Source: Nocardioides insulae DSM 17944
Lineage (GTDB): Bacteria; Actinomycetota; Actinomycetes; Propionibacteriales; Nocardioidaceae
NCBI RefSeq assembly: GCF_000422825.1
Contig: NZ_AUGU01000013.1
Location: 1 to 64,000, forward strand
Direction of reading: 5' to 3'
DNA: 64,000 nt
How positions within the stretch are numbered: position 1 is the first letter of the stretch; each line of letters starts with the position of its first letter. Both the position numbers and the translations under genes were made by a program. Under the pieces are notes generated by a model, which saw nothing but the letters and a program-made list of their open reading frames with translations, made no database searches and was not told the origin of the DNA. Positions 50,923 to 59,429 of this stretch are shown piece by piece.

Positions 50923-50934
50923 GCCGCGACCCTA
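50920..50934 (-). promoter_or_regulatory. Leaderless promoter -10 for the LigD-type polymerase
   Basis: TAGGGT (50929-50934, minus strand) lies six bases before the ATG at 50922. No ribosome-binding site is present. Confidence 0.5.
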
Positions 50935-50980
50935 GCGAGATCCACCGCCCTCGGGACGCCGACGCAGCGCGGATCGAGGT

Positions 50981-52273
50981 TCAGCCCAACGCGGTGGCCT
51001 TGGCCACCAGGACCGACCGCTCGCGGGCGTTGCCGCACAGCCGGGCCGCGAGCTCGAGCTCCGTCCTCGCCTCCGCGGTCCGTCCCACCCGGGACAGCAG
51101 CTCGCCGCGCACGCTGGGCAGTAGATAGCTGCCGCCCAATACCTCCCCGGCGACCAGGTCGTCCACCAGACGCAGCCCCGCCTCCGGGCCGTACGCCATC
51201 GAGACGGCGACCGCCCGGTTCAGCTCCACCACCGGCGACGGTGCCACTCGCCCCAGCGCCTCGTACAACACCACGATCCGCTCCCAGTCGGTGGCCTCCA
51301 CACTGCGGGCCAGGTCGTGGCACTCCGCGATCGCCGCCTGCAGGCCATAGGGACCGAGGCCGCGGCCGACGGAGACCGCGCGGGCCAACGCCTCCTCACC
51401 ACGACGGATCGCCGAGCGGTCCCAGCGCCCTCGATCCTGGTCGGCGAGCAGCACCGGCTCCCCGTCCGCACCGGTGCGGGCGGGGAAGCGCGCCGCGGTG
51501 AGTTCGCACAGCGCCAGCAGCCCGTGGACCTCCGGCTCCGCCGGCATCAGCCTGGCCAGGATCCTGGCCAGGCGGATCGCCTCCCTGGCCAGGTCGGTGC
51601 GCATCCAGTCCTGTCCCCCGCTGGCGCTGGAACCCTCGGCGAAGATCAGATAGAGCACGCTGAGCACCGAGCCGAGCCGCTCGGCCCGCTCGGCCACCGG
51701 CGGCACCTCGAACGGCACCCGGGCGGCCGCCAGCGTCTTCTTGGCCCGCGTGATCCGGGCCTGCACCGTCGGCACCGGGACCAGGAACGCACTCGCGATC
51801 TGCTCGCTGCTCAGTCCCGCGACCACTCGCAGGGTCAGCGCCACCCGGGCCTCCTTGGAGACCACCGGGTGACACGAGACGAAGATCAGCGCCAGCCGGT
51901 CGTCCTCGATGGTGTCAGGATCCCACGGCAGTCCGGCCTCGTCCTCGAGGCGGGCACGCTCCTGCCCGCGGGCCACCTCGGCGTACTTGTCCGCACGGGT
52001 GGCGCGGCGCCGGAAGGAATCGATCGCGCGACGTCGCCCGACGGTCAGCAACCAGCCGGTCGGCTGGTTGGGTACGCCGTCACGCGGCCACACCTCCAGC
52101 GCCTCGGCCAATGCCTCCTGGGCGACGTCCTCGGCGAGCGCGAAGTCACCGGTGTAGCGCGCCAACGCACCCACGATCCGAGCGGACTCGATCCGCCAGA
52201 CCGCCTCGACCGTACGACGTACGGCGGCCGGGGAGCGCTCCCCGGCCGCCACGGCGCCTGGCCGATCGGTCAT
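50981..52273 (-). CDS. ECF42-type RNA polymerase sigma factor with C-terminal extension
   Basis: 430-residue extracytoplasmic-function sigma factor. Sigma region 2 (AVWRIESARIVGALARYTGD to WLLTVGRRRAIDSFRR, about 20-90) and region 4 (VALTLRVVAGLSSEQIASAF to VQARITRAKKTL, about 140-180) are followed by a DUF6596/TPR-like extension of about 240 residues (LGPYGLQAAIAECHDLA, APSPVVELNRAVAVSMAYGPEAGL) that is the hallmark of ECF42. This group lacks an anti-sigma factor and relies on the extension for activity. It overlaps a DGPF-domain gene (ATGA), the classic ECF42 partner. Confidence 0.92.
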   Translation of the reverse strand: MTDRPGAVAAGERSPAAVRRTVEAVWRIESARIVGALARYTGDFALAEDVAQEALAEALEVWPRDGVPNQPTGWLLTVGRRRAIDSFRRRATRADKYAEVARGQERARLEDEAGLPWDPDTIEDDRLALIFVSCHPVVSKEARVALTLRVVAGLSSEQIASAFLVPVPTVQARITRAKKTLAAARVPFEVPPVAERAERLGSVLSVLYLIFAEGSSASGGQDWMRTDLAREAIRLARILARLMPAEPEVHGLLALCELTAARFPARTGADGEPVLLADQDRGRWDRSAIRRGEEALARAVSVGRGLGPYGLQAAIAECHDLARSVEATDWERIVVLYEALGRVAPSPVVELNRAVAVSMAYGPEAGLRLVDDLVAGEVLGGSYLLPSVRGELLSRVGRTAEARTELELAARLCGNARERSVLVAKATALG

Positions 52274-52689
52274 CGGCCCGCGTTCTCCTCGCGCCAGGCG
52301 TTCTCCTTCTGGATCCACTCGTTGTCCTGGGGAAAGTCCTCGGGACCGGTGACGCGGCGGATCTCCAGCTTGGTGCCGGGTCCGGACAGGGGTGCCCGGG
52401 TGGCCCACTCGATCGCCTCCTCCTTGGAGGCCACCTCCAGCATCCAGAACCCGTTGAACAGCTCCTTGGTCTCGCCGTACGGCCCGTCGGTGACCACCGG
52501 GGTCTCCCCGGAGAAGTCGACGACCGCGTGGACGTCGTCGGCGAGTCCCTCTCCCCCGACCATCACACCGGCGTCCAACAGTTGCTCGTTGTACTTCCCC
52601 ATCGCGGCGATCACCTCCTCGAAGTCGATCGACTCGTACTCGGCCCTGCCCTCATCGGTCGCGCGCATGATCAGCATGAACTTCGGCAT
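52270..52689 (-). CDS. YCII/DGPF-domain protein
   Basis: 139-residue small alpha/beta protein beginning MPKFMLIMRATDEGRAEYES with the DGPF-type motif VVTDGPYGETKELFNGFWMLE. Members of this family are regularly co-encoded with ECF42 sigma factors; the biochemical activity is not established. AAGGAG lies six bases before the ATG at 52689, the best ribosome-binding site in this part of the window. Its stop overlaps the sigma factor start, so the two are made together. Confidence 0.92.
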   Translation of the reverse strand: MPKFMLIMRATDEGRAEYESIDFEEVIAAMGKYNEQLLDAGVMVGGEGLADDVHAVVDFSGETPVVTDGPYGETKELFNGFWMLEVASKEEAIEWATRAPLSGPGTKLEIRRVTGPEDFPQDNEWIQKENAWREENAGR

Positions 52690-52860
52690 CGTCAGCTCCT
52701 TGTCCGAGAACCCTTGGTGGGCCCGTTCAACACTAGGTCGGATGAGTGCGCCGCGGATCGACAACGGGGGGCGGATCTTTCCGGTGGTTCCTGCTCGACC
52801 GGGTTCGCCGCCTCCGGTCCGGTCGGTATCACCTCGCGTGAAGCCGGATCTTGAACAGTC

Positions 52861-55611
52861 GTGGGTGGTGCGCAGGGTTGCTTCCTCGACCTCGGGCGGG
52901 TGACCGCTCGGGTGCGGGCGAGCCTCGCCCCGGCCGACACCGGCAGCCTGGACCGCATCTCCGAGTGCGTCCACGCCCTCACCGGTGGGTGGGAGGCGCT
53001 GGTCGAGGCCGTGCTGTCCGAGGGGCCGGATCCGTGGACCCTCCCCGAGGTGCCGCTGGACCGGCTGGCGCGCCCCGGTGGCCCGGTCGAGGAAGCCGTG
53101 CGCGACAGCCTGGCCGGCGACCTCGACCGGTCCTCGACGCGACTGCTCGGCCTGCTGGCCGGCCTGGCCCCCCTGCCCCGCTCGCTGGTGGAGGATCTCG
53201 ACCCGGGGCTGATCGACGCCTACGACGATCTGGTGGAACGCCGTCTGCTGGGCCCGGATCCCGAGGGCACCGCCCGGCTGGTGCCGTTGGTCGCCGCCGT
53301 GCTGTCGGCCCGCGGGTCGTGCCGGAGCGCGTGGCTCGGCGTCTGCTCCGCGTGGTACTCGACCGCAGGGCACTACGGCGCAGCGCTGCGCGCGGCCCGG
53401 CTCGCCGAGGACCGAGCCGCCTGCCTGGCCCTCGTGGAGCAGCACGGAGACCGGATCACCCGCACCGGCTGGTGCCGCGACGTCCTCATCGCGCTGCCGT
53501 CCCCGCCGGAGGGCGGCTCGGCTCGAACACTCGCGCACTGGGCGCAGGCGGCCCTGGTGGCGGGCAAGCCGCTACTCGCCGATCGTGCGCTCGCTGCCCT
53601 GGTCGCCACGGCCGAGCGCGCCGGGCGGCCGGTGCCGGCCGATCTGGCCTGGCGGTGGGGGCAGGTGAAGTACGGGCGCGGCGAGTACCACGCGGCCGTC
53701 CGACTGTGTGCATACCCTCCGCGGGCCGGGGAGTCACCGCCGGACCGGGCCATGCGGCTCGCCGGACTCGCGGTGGCCTCGCGAGCGCTCGGCGATCGCA
53801 CCACGGCGTTGACCGCCGCCGAACAGGCGGTCGAGACGGTGCGCGAGACGCCAGGGATCGACGACTCCGCGGCCGCGATGGCGATGCTGTCCCACGGGCT
53901 CCTGTCCAGTGCCGCTCGGCGCCTCAACCTGCTCTCCGAGTCCCTCACCCACGCCGAACTCGCCGACGACGTGGTGCTGACCCAACGCGCACTGGTCAAC
54001 CTCAGCGACGCACACCTGATAGGTGCTGAGTACGCCGTGGCGCTGCGTCGGGCCGACCAGGCCCTCGCTCTGGTCCACCGCACCGGTCCGGTGGGCTGCT
54101 ACTCGGTCGCCCTGCACAACCGGGGCGAGGCCCTGCTCGGGCTCGGCCGGATGCCCGAGGCCCGCACGTCCTTCCTCCGCTGCCTCGACCTCGCCCGGCG
54201 GCACGGCGTGGCCCGCACCGCCGGCCCCCTGCACGGGCTCGCCGAGGTCGATTACCAGTGCGGCCGGCTGGCCGACGCCGCAGCCGGGTTCGGCGAGGCC
54301 CATGACCTGGCGCAGGACGGCGCCGATCTCGAGATCCTCGGCCCGACACTGGCTCGACTCGCCACGATCCGCGCCACCGGGGCGACGACGGCCGAGCGGT
54401 CCCTCGCCGGTGCACCGGACCGGGACCCGGCGGACGAGCTCGAACAGGCCCGCCGACTGGCCGACCTGGCGATCGACTGCGCCGAACCGGACTACCTCCC
54501 CGCCGCACTGATCGCCCGCGGTTGGGTGGCCGTCGCCGCCCAGGAGCCCGACGCACTGTCCCGGGCGACGGCCGCTCTCGAGGTGCTCCGGTCCCGACAG
54601 CTGCGTCGTACGCTCGGGGAGGCGCTGGAACTGCAGGCCGCCGCGAGCCTCGACCCCCGCGAAGCGATGCACGCCCTCGAGCAGGCGATCGCGGTGTACG
54701 ACGCCGCCGGCTCGACCCACCTCGCCGACCGGGTGCGGGTGGAGGCCGCCCGGCTCCCCCAGGCCGACCGGCTGCACCGCGCCGCCGGCCGAGCTGCCCA
54801 GCGCCGACTGCGTCGGGCCGGCCGCAGTGCGGGGCGGGTCCACCCTGGCGGCGTCCTGACCGAGGGCCATGCCGTCGTCCGGGTCCTCGGACCCTTCCAG
54901 GTGCAGGTCGACGGCCGCTCGGTGTCGGGCACCGCGTGGCGTTCCCGGCAGGCCCGCACCCTGATGAAGATCCTGCTGGCCCGCCAGGGGCGCCTCCTCA
55001 CCCGCGAGGAACTCTGCGATCTGCTCTGGCCCGATGACGAACCCGCGAGGACCGGTCACCGGCTCTCCGTCCTGCTCTCGACACTGCGCACGGCGCTGGA
55101 TCCCGATCGCCGCTGGCCGACGGACCGGTTCCTGATCGCCGACGCGACGGGGGTCCGGGCCTCGACCGAGCACATCACGGTCGACCTCCACGACTTCCTC
55201 ACCGACGCCGAGGACGTCTGCGCCCGCACCGACCTGGACGACCCCGGCCTGCGCGCGCTGCTGGGTGACCTGCTGCGCGAGCACAACGGCGAGGCGTTCG
55301 AGGACGAGCCGTTCGAGGCGTGGGCGCAGCAGGCCCGCGACCACGTCCGCAACGTGCAGGTCCAGTGCCTGCGTACGGCGGCCGGGCTCGCCGGTCGGGC
55401 AGGCGAGGTCGATGAGGCGATCACGCTGCTCGTCCGCCTGCTGAGCGTCGACCCGTACGACGAACCGGCCCACCGACTGCTGGTCTCGGCGCTGGCCCGG
55501 GCCGGCCGGCACGGCGAGGTGCAGCGTGCCCACGACCGCTGGACACGTGCCAACACCGAACTCGGCGTCCCCCCGCCCCCGCCGCTCCCGCTCTCCCGGA
55601 CCGCACCGTGA
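52861..55611 (+). CDS. TPR regulator with C-terminal SARP (winged helix plus BTAD) module
   Basis: 916 residues. About 1-660 are TPR-like helices; the beginning (ECVHALTGGWEALVEAVL) resembles the segment that follows the ATPase in large MalT/LAL regulators, but no Walker A is present. The C-terminus has an OmpR-like winged helix (about 670-760: VLGPFQVQVDGRSVSG, LTREELCDLLWPDDEPA) and a BTAD domain (about 770-905: LSVDPYDEPAHRLLVSALARAGR). The DNA-binding part is thus at the opposite end from AfsR. A TGA at 52852 prevents an in-frame N-terminal extension, so it is either an ATPase-free type or truncated. Confidence 0.8.
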   Translation: MGGAQGCFLDLGRVTARVRASLAPADTGSLDRISECVHALTGGWEALVEAVLSEGPDPWTLPEVPLDRLARPGGPVEEAVRDSLAGDLDRSSTRLLGLLAGLAPLPRSLVEDLDPGLIDAYDDLVERRLLGPDPEGTARLVPLVAAVLSARGSCRSAWLGVCSAWYSTAGHYGAALRAARLAEDRAACLALVEQHGDRITRTGWCRDVLIALPSPPEGGSARTLAHWAQAALVAGKPLLADRALAALVATAERAGRPVPADLAWRWGQVKYGRGEYHAAVRLCAYPPRAGESPPDRAMRLAGLAVASRALGDRTTALTAAEQAVETVRETPGIDDSAAAMAMLSHGLLSSAARRLNLLSESLTHAELADDVVLTQRALVNLSDAHLIGAEYAVALRRADQALALVHRTGPVGCYSVALHNRGEALLGLGRMPEARTSFLRCLDLARRHGVARTAGPLHGLAEVDYQCGRLADAAAGFGEAHDLAQDGADLEILGPTLARLATIRATGATTAERSLAGAPDRDPADELEQARRLADLAIDCAEPDYLPAALIARGWVAVAAQEPDALSRATAALEVLRSRQLRRTLGEALELQAAASLDPREAMHALEQAIAVYDAAGSTHLADRVRVEAARLPQADRLHRAAGRAAQRRLRRAGRSAGRVHPGGVLTEGHAVVRVLGPFQVQVDGRSVSGTAWRSRQARTLMKILLARQGRLLTREELCDLLWPDDEPARTGHRLSVLLSTLRTALDPDRRWPTDRFLIADATGVRASTEHITVDLHDFLTDAEDVCARTDLDDPGLRALLGDLLREHNGEAFEDEPFEAWAQQARDHVRNVQVQCLRTAAGLAGRAGEVDEAITLLVRLLSVDPYDEPAHRLLVSALARAGRHGEVQRAHDRWTRANTELGVPPPPPLPLSRTAP

Positions 55612-55616
55612 GGCTC

Positions 55617-55647
55617 TGTGATCCGAGTGTGATGCCGCGTTGAGGCC
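55617..55647 (+). promoter_or_regulatory. Direct repeats with 11-base spacing upstream of the RTX gene (SARP-type site)
   Basis: TGTGATCC (55617) and TGTGATGCC (55628) are perfect over six bases and start 11 bases apart; a third, degenerate copy (GTTGAGGCC) begins at 55639, again 11 bases on. They start six bases after the stop of the SARP-domain regulator gene and 95 bases before the RTX start. TGTGCT (55655-55660), eight bases after the last repeat, is a possible but weak -10. Confidence 0.45.
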
Positions 55648-55711
55648 CCCGCGGTGTGCTGCTCCCGACAGCATCCAACGGGCGCGCAGCGTCCTCCTCA
55701 AGGAGCACCTC

Positions 55712-56341
55712 ATGAAGATCCGCATCATCCTCGCCGGCGCCGTGGGCGCCGGGTTCCTCGCCGCGACCGCACCGGCCGGTGCCGCCCAGGCAGTGGCGAG
55801 CTGTTCGAGCCCCGGTCAGTTCGTCCAGGGCGACGCAGGCCCGAACCTCCTCGTCGGTACGCCGGGGAACGACGTCATCCACGCCGGCGGTGGCAACGAC
55901 ATCGTCTTCGGACGTGGCGGTCACGACGTCATCTACGCCGGCGCCGGTGCGGACGTGGTCCGCGGCGGCGACTGCGTCGACTTCGTCTACGCGCAGGAGG
56001 GCGCGGACCGGGCCTACGGCCAGGACGGTGCCGACCGCGTCTACGCAGGCAACGGTGCGGACCGGGTCTGGGGCGGTGCCGACCCCGACATCCTCCGGGG
56101 CGAGAAGGGAGATGACCAGCTGTGGGGCGAGGCCGGGGACGACGACCTCTACGGCGACCACGGAAGGGACCGGTTCCGGGGCGGCGCGGGTGCCGACGAT
56201 CTGTTCGGCAACACCGGCCAGGACCGGTTCTGGGGCGGGGCCGGGCCCGACGACCTGTACGGCGGCGCCCAGTTCGACCGCGGCGACGGTCAGGCCGGCA
56301 ACGACTCGTGCTCCTCGGTGGAGGTCGCCATCAGGTGCTGA
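55712..56341 (+). CDS. Secreted RTX-type calcium-binding repeat protein
   Basis: 209 residues: an N-terminal Sec signal peptide (KIRIILAGAVGAGFLAATAPAGAAQA) followed by about sixteen imperfect nine-residue GGxGxDxxx repeats (for example GGGNDIVFG, GAGADVVRG, GGAGADDLFG) that fold as a calcium-binding parallel beta roll. Four cysteines, near both ends and in one repeat, could form disulfides outside the cell. No catalytic domain or type I secretion tail is seen, so it is probably a Sec-exported structural or calcium-binding protein. AAGGAG eight bases before the ATG fixes the start. Confidence 0.88.
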   Translation: MKIRIILAGAVGAGFLAATAPAGAAQAVASCSSPGQFVQGDAGPNLLVGTPGNDVIHAGGGNDIVFGRGGHDVIYAGAGADVVRGGDCVDFVYAQEGADRAYGQDGADRVYAGNGADRVWGGADPDILRGEKGDDQLWGEAGDDDLYGDHGRDRFRGGAGADDLFGNTGQDRFWGGAGPDDLYGGAQFDRGDGQAGNDSCSSVEVAIRC

Positions 56342-56353
56342 GGAGCCCGCCAC

Positions 56354-57850
56354 TCATCGCCCCGGGGCAGCCGGAAGGGCCCCCGGGGCGATGCCATCGG
56401 CAGACTGCTCACGACGACGCAGCAGGGCGAGGAACATCGCGTCGGTGCCGTGCCGGTGGGGCCATAGTTGGATGGTGCCGGGCATCGGCCCGTCACTGCG
56501 CGGGACGCCGAGGGCGTCGTGCTCCCACGGCACCAGTTCTGCGTCCGCCGCCTGCTGGGTGAGCACCTCCCGCACCACGCCCGCGGTCTCCGCCAGCACC
56601 GGCGAACAGGTCGCATAGAGGACCAGCCCTCCGGGCCGGACGAGGGCGAGCGCGGAGGTGAGCAGCTCCCGCTGGAGCGGGACGAGCTCCTCCAGGTCGC
56701 TCGGCCGGCGCCGCCAGCGTGCCTCGGGACGACGCCGGAGCGCACCGAGCCCGCTACAGGGTGCGTCGACCAGCACCCGGTCGAAGGCGCCCTCCGGGAA
56801 CGGCGGCCTCCTGCCATCGGCGGCCACCACCGCGGTGGCGCCCGGCACCAGCGGCCCGCCGGGTGCGAGGGTGTCTGTGAGGTTGCGGCGTACGAGCCGG
56901 GCGCGGTGCGGCTGGGCCTCGTTGGCCGTGAGCGAGGCACCCGTCCGTGCGGCCAGGGCGGCGAGCAGGGCGGACTTGCCGCCGGGGCCGGCGCACAGGT
57001 CCAGCCAGCGCTCGTCGCGGCCCTCGAGCGGCGCCTGCGCCAGCGCCAGGGCCACCAGTTGGGAGCCCTCGTCCTGGACGCCGGCGCGGCCCTCGGCCAC
57101 CGCCGGCACCTCGCCCGGCTGGCCGGCGGCCAGCACCACCCCGAACGGTGAGTACGCCGTCGACTCGCCGGGCAGTTCCTCGACGCTCGCCCGGCCCGGG
57201 CGAGCCACCAGGACCACCTTGGGGGCGGCGTTGTCGGCGGCCAGCAGCTCCTCGAGCTCGGCCGCGGACCCGGAGCCGGCCAGGGCGGCCGCCAGTTCGT
57301 CGACGACCCAGCGGGGGTGGCTGTGGGCGATCGCGGCGCGGCCGTGCCGGTCGCGGCCCGGCGGGGCCACCTCCTCGATCCACTCCGGCAGGGTGCGGCC
57401 GGCGACCTTGCGCAGGACGGCATTGGCGAACGACCCGGCGCCGGCGTTGGCCTTCACCTTGACCAGGTCGACGGTCGCGCTGATCGCGGCATGGTCGGGC
57501 ACCCTCATGGAGAGCAGCTGATGACAGCCGAGCCGGAGCAGGTCGCGCACCTTCGCCTCGACCTTCGCGATCGGCCGGTCCAGGCAGGCGGAGAGGACCG
57601 CGTCGTAGGTGCCCTGCTGGCGCAGGGTGCCGGAGACCAGTTCGGTGGCGAAGGCGGCATCGCGCCCGGTCAGGCCGTGCGCGGCCAGCACGTGCGGCAG
57701 GACCAGGTTGGCGTAGGCCTCCTCCACCCGGACCGCCTTGAGCACCTCGAAGGCGGCCGACCGCGCAGGATCCACCGGCGTCGTGGCCCGGCCGCCCGGG
57801 CGTCTGCGCGGAGGGCGACCGCGGCCGGCGTCACGCCCCGAGGACGGCAT
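56354..57850 (-). CDS. rsmB: 16S rRNA (cytosine-5)-methyltransferase RsmB family
   Basis: 498-residue enzyme: an N-terminal NusB-like RNA-binding domain ([24 protein letters not shown] to [11 protein letters not shown], about 30-170) and a C-terminal SAM-dependent methyltransferase with [15 protein letters not shown], the two catalytic cysteines in [20 protein letters not shown] and LYATCSP. The Arg/Pro-rich first 28 residues are a variable head. It overlaps the fmt stop by 20 bases. The last codons form a strong inverted repeat (56355-56393) that probably doubles as a terminator. Confidence 0.94.
   Translation of the reverse strand: MPSSGRDAGRGRPPRRRPGGRATTPVDPARSAAFEVLKAVRVEEAYANLVLPHVLAAHGLTGRDAAFATELVSGTLRQQGTYDAVLSACLDRPIAKVEAKVRDLLRLGCHQLLSMRVPDHAAISATVDLVKVKANAGAGSFANAVLRKVAGRTLPEWIEEVAPPGRDRHGRAAIAHSHPRWVVDELAAALAGSGSAAELEELLAADNAAPKVVLVARPGRASVEELPGESTAYSPFGVVLAAGQPGEVPAVAEGRAGVQDEGSQLVALALAQAPLEGRDERWLDLCAGPGGKSALLAALAARTGASLTANEAQPHRARLVRRNLTDTLAPGGPLVPGATAVVAADGRRPPFPEGAFDRVLVDAPCSGLGALRRRPEARWRRRPSDLEELVPLQRELLTSALALVRPGGLVLYATCSPVLAETAGVVREVLTQQAADAELVPWEHDALGVPRSDGPMPGTIQLWPHRHGTDAMFLALLRRREQSADGIAPGALPAAPGR
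56355..56393. terminator. Bidirectional terminator inside the rsmB 3' end
   Basis: CATCGCCCCGGGG (56355-56367) and CCCCGGGGCGATG (56381-56393) are perfect 13-base complements with a 13-base loop. They lie entirely within the last codons of rsmB, up to and including part of its stop codon, and start 13 bases after the stop of the convergent RTX gene. Confidence 0.6.
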
Positions 57851-58760
57851 CCGGGCTCACCCGCACTCCCCGTGCCCAGTCGGGCGCCGGCATCTCCTTC
57901 TTGCCGAACGCCTTGACCCTGCCGAGCCGCACCGCCTCGGTGCCGGTGCCGACCAGGACGGCATTCTTCAGCACCCGCAGCTCCCCGGGGGCCAGCGTCG
58001 ACGGCTCGGGCTCCATGGTGACCGGTCCGACCTTGAACCGCTCCCCCTCGAAGGTGGTCCAGGCACCCGGGGCCGGCGAGCACGCGCGGATCCGGCGATC
58101 GACCGCGACAGCGCGCTCGGTCCAGTCGATCCGGGCGTCCTCGACGGTGATCTTGCCGGCGTAGGTCAGGCCATCGGCGGGCTGCTCGCGGGCGCTGACG
58201 GTGCCGTCGGCGAGCGCGTCGAGGGTCTGGACCAGGAGCGCCGCCCCGCCCTCGGCCAGCCGGTCCAGCAGGACTCCGGCGGTGTCGTCGGGGCGCACCC
58301 GCTCGGTCATCACACCGAACACCGGACCCGCATCGAGTTCGCGCACGATCCGGAAGGTCGTGGCTCCGGTGAACTCCTCCCCCGCCCAGATCGCGTGCTG
58401 GACCGGCGCCGCGCCGCGGTAGGCGGGCAGCAGGGAGAAGTGCAGGTTGACCCAGCCATGGGTCGGGATGTCGAGCGCGGACTGGGGCAGCAGGGCGCCG
58501 TAGGCGACCACGGGGCAGCACTCCGGCTCCAGCTCGGTGAGCCGGCGCTGGAAGTCGGGGTCCCGCGGGTGCTCCGGCTTGAGCACGGGTACGCCGAGCT
58601 CCGCCGCCCGCTGAGCGACCGGGCTGGCCACGAGCCTGCGGCCGCGGCCGGCAGGCGCGTCGGGGCGGGTGACCACCCCGACCAGCTCATGAGCGCTGTC
58701 GGCCAAGGCGTTCAGCGAAGGGACGGCCACCTCGGGGGTGCCGGCGAAGACGATGCGCAC
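57831..58760 (-). CDS. fmt: Methionyl-tRNA formyltransferase
   Basis: Formylates initiator Met-tRNA using 10-formyltetrahydrofolate. The 309-residue protein begins [19 protein letters not shown] and carries the catalytic [24 protein letters not shown] (Asn/His) and [17 protein letters not shown] with the active-site Asp. The C-terminal oligonucleotide-binding-like domain is present. It starts six bases after the def stop, so def-fmt-rsmB are one operon. Confidence 0.97.
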   Translation of the reverse strand: MRIVFAGTPEVAVPSLNALADSAHELVGVVTRPDAPAGRGRRLVASPVAQRAAELGVPVLKPEHPRDPDFQRRLTELEPECCPVVAYGALLPQSALDIPTHGWVNLHFSLLPAYRGAAPVQHAIWAGEEFTGATTFRIVRELDAGPVFGVMTERVRPDDTAGVLLDRLAEGGAALLVQTLDALADGTVSAREQPADGLTYAGKITVEDARIDWTERAVAVDRRIRACSPAPGAWTTFEGERFKVGPVTMEPEPSTLAPGELRVLKNAVLVGTGTEAVRLGRVKAFGKKEMPAPDWARGVRVSPDAVLGA

Positions 58761-58766
58761 GGCGGG

Positions 58767-59312
58767 TCAGATCCCGAACCCGTGGGTGCGGTGCGGGCTG
58801 AGCTTGACCGTCGGCTTCTCCAGGCCGAACCACTCCGATTCCCGGATCTGCTTCATCGCCGCCTTGCGCGCGGCGGGGTCGAGTCGGTCGATGAACAGGA
58901 CGCCGTCCAGGTGGTCGGTCTCGTGCTGGATCGCCCGCGCGAGCAGGTCGCTGCCCTCGATCACCACCGGTTCTCCGTGCAGGTCGAACCCACGCGCCGC
59001 CACCGAGCGTGCCCGCCGGCAGTCGAAGACGAGATCGGGCAGGGAGAGGCAGCCCTCATCGCCGTCCTGGATCTCCTCGGACAGGGTCAGGTCGGGGTTG
59101 ACCAGATGACCGACCTCACCGTCGACGTACCAGGTGAACACGCGCAGCCCGACCCCGATCTGCGGCGCCGCCAGACCGGCACCGGGGGCATCCAGCATGG
59201 TGTCGGTGAGGTCCTTGACCAGGGTGCGCAACTCCTTGTCGAAGTCCACCACCTCGATGGCCGGTTTGCGCAGGATCGGGTCGCCGAAGAGGCGGATGGG
59301 CTGGAGGGCCAC
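58767..59312 (-). CDS. def: Peptide deformylase
   Basis: Metalloenzyme that removes the N-formyl group from new proteins, 181 residues. All three family motifs are visible: GAGLAAPQIG, EGCLSLPD (metal Cys) and QHETDHLDG (HExxH metal histidines and Glu). GTG start at 59312 is set by AAGGAG four bases upstream; the frame upstream of it is not conserved. The coupled def-fmt pairing fits their opposite roles in formyl-methionine handling. Confidence 0.97.
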   Translation of the reverse strand: MALQPIRLFGDPILRKPAIEVVDFDKELRTLVKDLTDTMLDAPGAGLAAPQIGVGLRVFTWYVDGEVGHLVNPDLTLSEEIQDGDEGCLSLPDLVFDCRRARSVAARGFDLHGEPVVIEGSDLLARAIQHETDHLDGVLFIDRLDPAARKAAMKQIRESEWFGLEKPTVKLSPHRTHGFGI

Positions 59313-59429
59313 GGAACTCCTTAGGTCTGGCTGGGATCCCAGCATAGAAGGGCGCTCCCCCGCCCGGGTGTGCCGGGAACCGCCGCCCGGCCCGCGGGTC
59401 GGCCCGCGCCTTCCCACCGCTCGGGGTGC

